This document shows positions 1 through 9,100 of a stretch of 20,832 bases of DNA, one piece after another. Under the pieces are notes generated by a model. The model was not told the DNA's origin, did not search any database, and saw nothing but the letters and a program-made list of their open reading frames with translations. The position numbers and the translations under genes were made by a program. This DNA comes from a virus, in IMG/VR virus record IMGVR_UViG_3300025085_000240, positions 1 to 20,832 of that record. One strand, given 5' to 3'. Each line of letters opens with the position of its first letter. The first letter of the stretch is position 1.

Positions 1-65
1 GTCAAGGATTCCAAGAATTGCTTCGCGTTAAAAATACGAAACTTATCTGAGATAATAGCAGCCAT
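1..65 (-). CDS. 8: Baseplate wedge protein gp8-like, N-terminal fragment (cut by window edge)
   Basis: Only the first 21 codons are inside the window, starting at the ATG complementary to 63-65. The visible N-terminus includes ISDKFRIFNAKQFLES. Cyanophage baseplate proteins begin in this way, and it resembles the SKFR...FY..I stretch near the start of T4 gp8 as I remember it. In T4, gp8 is a wedge component encoded directly after gp7, and here the fragment follows the gp7-position gene by 60 bases. That gap carries a tandem late-promoter octamer, so this gene probably starts its own late transcript. The assignment rests on a short peptide plus gene order and could change once the rest of the gene is seen. 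Confidence 0.55.
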   Translation of the reverse strand, partial: MAAIISDKFRIFNAKQFLESL

Positions 66-101
66 TGGTTTTCTGTTCCGACGTAAGGTTTGTGCCTGAG
101 T

Positions 102-115
102 TATTTATATTTATA
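102..115 (-). promoter_or_regulatory. T4-type late promoter, two overlapping octamers
   Basis: On the minus strand the sequence reads TATAAATATAAATA, which is two TATAAATA octamers sharing two bases. TATAAATA is the late-promoter -10 consensus of T4-like phages, read by the phage sigma factor gp55 with gp33 and the sliding clamp. The site lies 36 bases upstream of the gp8-like start, between that gene and the end of the giant protein. There is no sigma-70-type -35 box, as expected for this class. Confidence 0.75.
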
Positions 116-125
116 CCGTTATTTA

Positions 126-3100
126 TTAAATTGTAAACGGAATCAATTCTTCTGCAGCGTTAATGGAATTTGATCCACTATAAAGACTACAACCAGTAAA
201 TTGAGTTGTTGTCTTACCAGTATATTGAATTACAGTTCCGCCACTAGTAAATAGATATCCTTCCGTAGGGAAATATGTTGTATCTTGAACAACAATGTTT
301 CCGCCAATAGTTCCAGAAGAAGAACTAATTGCAACTGGATTTTGAATAGATGGTGGCATCAAATTAAATTTATCTCCTGCTAAAGTATAACTAGAATCAG
401 ATCTTTCCTCAAAATCTTTTATAGTAAGTGCTCTAAAGTAAATATCAATTTCTGCAAGTGATAATCCAGAAACACCTGCTGTTCCGTCATCAAATATACC
501 CTCAAAATGTCCTATGGTATGACCAACATTAGTTTTAGTGTAGTTTCCTACGTACTCTGCATCAAGACCAAATATTGAATTATTGACATAGATTATAGTT
601 CCATCACGTTTAACAACTCCATAATCATCAAGAATACTTACAAATCCATTCAATCTAGTATTGATTGGATTCTCAATAAAGAGACTCTCTTGATATCCAT
701 CAACTACACCACCAGGAGGTGGAGTTAGAACTACCTCAGTTGCTGCTTTTTGAATATCAAGTTGAATTTGAACTGATTGTAATGTGTTGACAACCTCTAC
801 ATCTGAAGTAGTTGTAAAAGAAGATACAATATTAAAAGATGGTTCTAATTTGTAAACTACGAAAGTATTGACGTTAGAAATAGACTCAACATTAATTTGT
901 GGTTGTAATTGTGCTTCGATTACATTAGAAATTGTAGTGCTTACTACCGGTGTTTCAATTTGAAATTCAGTTTCTCTTTCAGTTCTGCCAACGTTAGCAC
1001 CACCTTTAACACTAACAATAGTAGACTCAGATTCGACCAGAGTGACACCACTGAATGCCACGGATACTGGATCTGGAATCTGTCTCAAGAACGTTCCAGC
1101 AATCCACTCTTGAGCAGTAGTATTCTGTTGACCTCTTTCTATTTTTAAGAAACGATCATTGATCTTGCGGAAATATTGAATAATTTCTGATCCAACAATA
1201 AGATATCCGCTGTTCTTGAACTTATCTGTATTGCCAACATAAACGACGGTATCATTAATACCAAGTGTGGTATCCAAGAACGCACCAACTTCAAAGTAAT
1301 TGATGTTAGTAAGAGCAGTATTGTTTATAACATTGTTAACACTAGAAGTTATCTCTCGTGTTGCTGATGCAGTGAGTGTAGAAGAAGATTCGATATCAAC
1401 AATGTATGGAGTGTTGATACGAATATAAACTTCCGTTCCATTGTAGAATGTATCAATTGGTGCTGCTTGCTGTTCTGTATGGAAAGTAGTTAATATTTCA
1501 TCAAGTTCTGCAGATAAATCTTCACTAACTGCTTCAGAAGCAGGTGTAATTATATCAACCAGTTTGGTGTCAATTACAAGAGGACTATCAATTAATGTTG
1601 AAGTAATAGTTGCAACACTTGCTGCTTGATTACCAACAATACTAATAGCAGAAATTACATTCAGTCCCAAAGACTGCTCTAAATTCATCGCAACGTTGAT
1701 TAACGATACTCCAATATCAGTTTCTTCTAAGATATCATAACGTCTAGCAACAACAACTTTTGGTGCTTTTGTGTATCCAGATCCACCTTCGATTAGTTCT
1801 ACACTAATAACTTGTCCTTTACTGACGATGACTTGTGCTCTAGCTCCACCGCCTTCTCCATTTTCGGGAATAAAATTAATTACTGGTGGGGTATAATATT
1901 GATAAGCAGTCGGTTGTGTGATGGGATCATAACTACGTTGATTCCAATCTAAATCTACAACAGCACCATTTTCAATTTTAGCAACAATACTAAGACCTTC
2001 GCCTCTTGTTACTCCATTATATGCTTGAACTTCAACTTGACCAAAATAACTATTTGATACTTGCTGTTGAGTTCTTTGTTCTTTACTTGTTAGTTTTGCT
2101 GGTATTTGTTTAATTTTTCTGAACTTATCCTCACCCTCAACTTTTATTAGACTATTGCTTGAGAGATTTATAAATGGATTTCTATATGTCTTTCTCCAAT
2201 AAGTACCACGCCAGTTTTGATCAGTTCCTCTAAGAATAGATCTGCCATCATTATCGGTTTCGTATACAATTTCCGACCCAGATGAATCTAAACCAACAGC
2301 AGTGTTAACATCATATCTCCTTGCTACAGAAAAATATACATCTCTTCCTTGAATTAAATCACACTTATAACCAAATACTTTCAAACTTAAAGTTGATCCA
2401 GAAACTTTCGGATCACTAACTTGACCAATCACATTATATGTTCCATCATCATTGATTTGGTAAGCATGAATTGGGGATCCTCTTCTAATACCCATCCATC
2501 CATTTCCTAAGAAAGTGGAAAGACCTGACGTAGTTTCTAAATTAATAACGCCATTTAAGTAATATACATCTGGATTGAAATCATACAAATTCAAAACTTG
2601 TCCAACATTTCTACCATAAAGGTATCTCATGTCAACTTTCATTTGTTTTGTAATTGGAAAATTGAAGAATATATTTGGACCAGATACTGTATACGATTCA
2701 ATATTTTTTTGAAGAACTCCGTCAATAAACACCAACAAGTAATCTGACTCTTCAACGTTAACAACCGTAAGATCTTCTAAGTCAAGAATTAAGAATGGTC
2801 CTGTCCTGACATTATTGACTAAATTCTTGTCCAGAGTCATTCTCTTGTAATTGCCAATGCCAATACCAACAACTTTCTCAACAGCTGTTGGTTCTCCTAA
2901 TGTTCTAGCACCAGAATATTGATCCCAAATAGGAGCAACATCAAATTTAAGTATATTTGGAATTACTGTTCTGTCGATATAATATGAATCATCCCCTGGA
3001 TAATCTGCATTATACTTAGTCTCTTGTAATACAGCATTAATTGATAGTAATAGATTCTCGTCTTGTTCTGTAATAACAGAACTTCCGTCTTCCCAATATA

Positions 3101-6100
3101 ATTCAAACTCTTTAGTTTCGCCGTCAATATAATCAGGAAGAGTTTTGGCGACTTCTACTTTGTTTAAAACATCGTCAAGATTGTTATAGAGAGAGTTAAT
3201 AGACGAAATTACATCATTACATTCTTGTGATGGAAGCAATGGATCTGGTAGTATATTGTAGTTTGAATATGTGGGAGTAGTAGACCAATATCCAGGTTTG
3301 TTTGGATTGATGTTTACAATTTCCACTACACCTGTTCCCTTAGCAATGATATCTTTTACAATATCAATCATAGTAGTAATTGTAGATTCAACATCGGCAC
3401 ATACAGGAAATTCCGAGTCTACAAATACTGTATTGTCTACGTAAGGTGTGATGCTAGTGTAAGTTCCACTTGTTAAAGTGTTCCTCATTGCCAGTATCAT
3501 GAGATCTCTTAACCTCTCCCATGCTGCAACTGCAGCAGTAACTTCCAATCCAGTCAGATAAGTTAATTCTTCTCCATATGGATATCCACGATTTGTGTAG
3601 TATAGTTGAGCAAATTCGACAATTTTAGCATTTCCACCAAATCTTAAGTGATAAACAATATCATCAATTAAAAATCCTAGATCTCTAGCACACTTTGCTT
3701 TGTCTGATACAGGTAGAGCATAGTTAGCATATACAAATTCACTTACCTCTTCCTGTAAATATTCTTTATTGTTGGCAATTAGTGTTGAAGCATCATAGTA
3801 AGTTCCATTATTAATTCCACTGAAGAAGAAAGTTGCACTATCAGTAGAAGCAAATGATGTAGGCACCTGTAAAACGTCATTTGGATTTATAGAATATTGA
3901 TCTCCTGGTTGAACTGCACCAGTACTAGTTCCCAAAACTTCACTTCCGGAAGAAGATCCACTAAGGAAAGTAGTAGATGAAGATGCTCCACCGGCACTAC
4001 CACCCGAGTTTGCTAGTGCTGGTTTTGATAATGTTACTTGTGTTCTGCTATCAATAGAAACAATAACTGTATCTGGACTGTATGCTCTACCTGCACTAAT
4101 TGTCATACCAATAGCAATATTATCAGTATTGCTAACTGTCACTTCCCTAGAACCTTGAATAAAGACTACAGATTCTTCAACATAATCCCAATTTCTAATT
4201 GCTAAATTTGCTAGATTTGTAGCATATTTGAAAATTGATAAAGATTCTACAGAATTATTCTTGATATAGTCTGAACTAGTAGCAAAAATATTCGCATAAT
4301 CTACAAGTTTGCTATTTCCCCCAAATCGAATATCGTGTTGATAAGCATCAAGAATATAACCAATATCAATAATATAGTCATCTAATTTTGTACTCCAATC
4401 CAAAGAACTATAGTATTGCTTTCCATAACCAATCGATTCTTCAATAATAAATTGCTTGTTTCTATCAATTTGATTAGCAGCATCAATCCATGTTCCACTA
4501 CGTTGGAAAATGTTTCTTAATTTTTTGAGATAACGAGTATTATACTGACTGTCTTTAAAGTAGAAATTTCTTCCAACAAACTTTGTTCCTTTATATGGAG
4601 ATGTATCACTAATATTATTTCCTGTTAATTTATTTCCAGGACCTAATGGAGGTGCGCTAAAAATAATATTATCTCCACTTACGGTATATGCAACTCCTGG
4701 TTCTTGTAAAATTCCATCAAGAGTGATAATCAAACTTTCTGCATTAACTGGAGTGAATGCTAGTCCTGTGTCATCCAATACCTGGAAAGATGTCGTTCCT
4801 TGCAACCTACCATCAGTATCAAAATATCCATCAAATGGAGCACTGAGAGTAAAGGAGAAAGCACGAGTTTCATTGAAGTTAAATTCTGAAGTAGCAGCAG
4901 AACCATTACCAGTACGTATTCTTGTGTTCTCAACAGTTTGAATAGTTTGAGTTGTTACCTGTTTTGTACTTTCAACAGTAATTTTATTTTTATTTGGATC
5001 CCACAGTTGAATAATCGAGAAAGTATCTGCTTTTCTTTCTCCAGCAGATGGCATTTCTGATTTTGCATCTGTCTCAATATCAACTTGACCAAATAATTTA
5101 AATCCAGCAGGGTGTGTAGTAGATTTAATTAAATCTCTCCACTGCTCAATAGAAGTTTTTGATTTAACAACGTAAGAGTAATCCTGATAGAAAAAACTAT
5201 CAGTTAATTTTTGATTTGCTGCACCAAGTCTTCCTTTATCGGAAGTATAATAACCTAAGTTGTCATATGTAGCTTTAGTTGTTGTCTTGAATGTTGTGAT
5301 AAATGCTTTCTTAACTACGCCAGAAGCACCAGATATAAAACCAACTACAGAAATATTTTCTCTAATGATACCGACAACTTTCTCAATTTTAATTAAATTT
5401 GATCCTTGTCTGTATTCAGAAACTACTGCTCTAGAAACTTCTATGCCATTAATTGATTGAGTTAAAATTTCTCCTTTTTGATATACACCATTGAAATTTT
5501 TCAATGCTAATGTATATTTTGAAGTTACTGTTGATGCTACAGTTTTGTCTAAATGATATCCAGCTCCATTGTTTATGATTCGTACACTTTGTGGGATTCC
5601 AATACTTTCACTTTCAGCATATAAACTCACTGCGGATTCAATAATTACAATTTCAGGAGCATATGTGTATCCAACACCGGGATTGTTAACGGTAATTGAG
5701 AATAACTTACCATTACGTTGAATTACTTTAAAATCTGCGCCGGTTCCATCAGAATTAATAATGATAACTTTAGGATTTACATAATTAGATCCAACATTGT
5801 CTATGTTGACACCAGTAATAATATTAGCAAATGTATCAAATAAAACTGTTGCTGAACCTCTATATGATTCTGAAGGATCACAACCTAAAACTAATGGAAC
5901 TTTTTTGTAGTTTTGTCCTAAATTTGTTATTTTAATACCGTTGATTTTGCCAATAGCAAATTGACCATTAGTGGTATATGAAATAGATCCAGAACCATCC
6001 CATAAAGGAGTACTCAAAACGTCATACACAAAACGATTTCGTGTGACATAGTTAAGTGTCTTTGTTCCTTGTAGTGGATCATCAATGACTTGCAAGTATG

Positions 6101-9100
6101 CTCCTTCTGCATTTACAATACCATTTTTATCAAAGTAATAAAAATTGAGGAAATCTGTTCCCACTTTAGTATCATAATTATTTTGTTCTAAAGCAGATCC
6201 AAATCCAAATTTAATTGTTGTTGATGATCCAGAATTGCCTGGTAAAATTGTAGTAGCAAGTTTTTCCGTAGTTAATAGATTATAACTCTTGCTTGGACTC
6301 ATATCAAAATATGTTCCAATCAAAGAAGAGTGTGAAGTATCAAAAATGTACTTATAAAACTCTTGTACATTGATATTTGGATTTGGTGTAAATACAGTAT
6401 TGTCTTCTGAGAATTCAAATTTGAAATCAATATCTCCAACCGAGACAATAGATACTAATCTTTGTTGACTACTTTCATCAAAAAATGATGTACTCAATGT
6501 TATTGCTTCTGCTTCTCGCTTATCGATACTATAATCAAATACGATAGTAGCATTTTGGGTATTTAAATCATACGACTGAATATATCCACTACCATTTGCA
6601 GAAGTAATTTTAAAATTATCCGAAAAATTATATCTAGGTTTGTATAAAGAAATAGATGCTCCATCATAATGATCTACAGCAATAGTTTCTTCTCTGGATC
6701 TAATTACTGTTAGTGTATTATTATTGATAGCAGAAATTTCTACAATCTCGGATCCAATACTTAATAAATCTCCTACAGCAAATCCTTTTGAAGTTTTAAC
6801 TTCAATAGTAGTAGCGTTGAATGAAACACCTGCATGATCAACATACAATGCTAATCTGGAAGAACTTAAAGATGCTCCTGATCTTTGTAGTTGATCATCA
6901 TCTACACCAAGATAATCTCCTCTCTTATAATCAGTACCACCATTTGTAATAGTGATATTATTAACAACTCCGGCAGCAGATACTGTAATGTTCGCAATAG
7001 CACCAGAACCAGAACCTCCTGTAATTGGAATATCAGTATATGTTCCTTCTGTATAGTCTGCTCCACCATTTAAAATAGAAAATCTACCAATACCATTAAA
7101 ATTAATTGTTGTTGTATTAGATGGAGGACTAAATGATACTTGCTGGTATAATCTTTTTCTGATATAATATGTTTTGGTTTTTGTAGAATCATCTGGAAAT
7201 ATATTAATATCAACAGAGTCTCCAATTGCTAATCCATGATCTTCTGTAGTCTCTACCAAAGCAACACTTTGGTTTACTTCAAATGGTTCTAAATTATCAC
7301 TCAACGAAACTAATGTAATAATTTTAGACCCAGATGTGTTGAAAAGATTATCTGACTGGATGTAATAATCATCATTAACAATCCATACACCAGATAATAC
7401 TTTAATAGTGACTGTGTTCTGCCTACTAGTTCCTTCTAAGATTTCTGCAGTAGCAATCGCTGGATTAACACCATCAGTTAAACTTAAGATGGCACCTTTA
7501 GTATAATTACTATCTTGGTCTATGGTAAGAATGAATGTTTTAATATCAGCAGAAAAAGTTCCAGTATTATTGAAAGTTCCTACTACATTTTTGAGTACAA
7601 TCAAATTATCATTGGAAACAGTTCCTACAATTGAACCCGATGCTCCACTTGCTGGTTGTCTTAATGTATCATCTACAAATAAGAAAGCATTTTGAATAGT
7701 TGTTAGTTTTACAACTTTATCTTCTTTACTCTGTAAGTAATTAACACCTTTTCCTTCAACTGAAGATACTAATGCATTGACATCTTTTCCTTCAGTTCCT
7801 GCATTATTAAAGTACAACTGCGAATTGACGGAAAAATTACTAGAAGAACTATCAATAACAACATTATCCACAGTTCCCGATCGTACTTCTGAAATAGTAG
7901 CTACTAATCCATCACCATTACCCAACATTCCGGGAGTAAAAAATCTTTTGGCATTTTTGGGAATATCGTTTTGATTAATTGTAGTAGTATAATTACTATC
8001 TACTGGTAGAGAATAATATTTGTCTCCCAAAACATATGGAAACTGTGGTACTTGACTACTATTAATAGTAATGAAATAAGCATATGTTCCATCGGGAAAA
8101 TCTGGGGTTATACAAAAACGACCATTGTTTTCATCTAAGGATCCACTTTTGTGTGAATAAACATAGTCATTGATAAAGGATCCTAATGGATACTCTATTG
8201 GCGAAGGACCATCTTGTCTATTTCCAGATAAAGAATAACTAGAAGTCATTCTTACAATTGATGAAGACTGATCCAATGGATTTTCATGTCCAAATGGACC
8301 ATAGATTGGATTGCCATCATAAGCAAAACCTAAAATAGGAGAATGTGTTTTGTTTGCTGGTTCGGTATCTGCAGAATTTAAATTATCATTTAATTGAATC
8401 CTAAGTGCTTTTGGATTCGCAACTTGACCATATCCATATTCGAGAACATTGTTTATATTTTCAAATACATAACCGTACTGCTTATCTAAATTTTCTTCTA
8501 ATTTAGAATAACGGTTTTTGTTCCATTCCTTTAGTAGTGGTGTTATTTCGGCACCTGTTCCGACAGGAATAATTTCTACTAGGATGTTTTGTTGTGTGTA
8601 TAATGTTCCACTTGCAACTTTAGTAAATTCTACAATAGATCCATCTCTATCAATTACTGTATTATATTCAGCAAATCTTCCTTTGCCAACTTTATCAGTA
8701 ATTCTTACAATAGGTGGTGTTGAATAAAATTTACCAGGATTTTCTACGACTATACTAGTTACTTCTCCGCCTGTTACAACTGCTCTAGCAACACCATCTC
8801 TTCCAGAAGTAATCTCTACAGTAGGAGTGACTGGGAATGCGATGTCTGTATCAACAATAATACTATCAACAACATTACCAACCATCTGTGCCCTTGCTCT
8901 TCCAGCAAGACCATCAACTACAACAAATGGAGGATTGACATATCCACGTCCTCTATTATCTACACGAATTTCTTCGAGTTTTCCGAAACGTAAACTTTCC
9001 GAATCTTTATATCCATAAATGGGAACACCATTTAATAAGATACCAACATCTCTTTTTTGCGTTTTGTAAATTTCTGTTGTTACTACAGGAGTTTTTCTGA

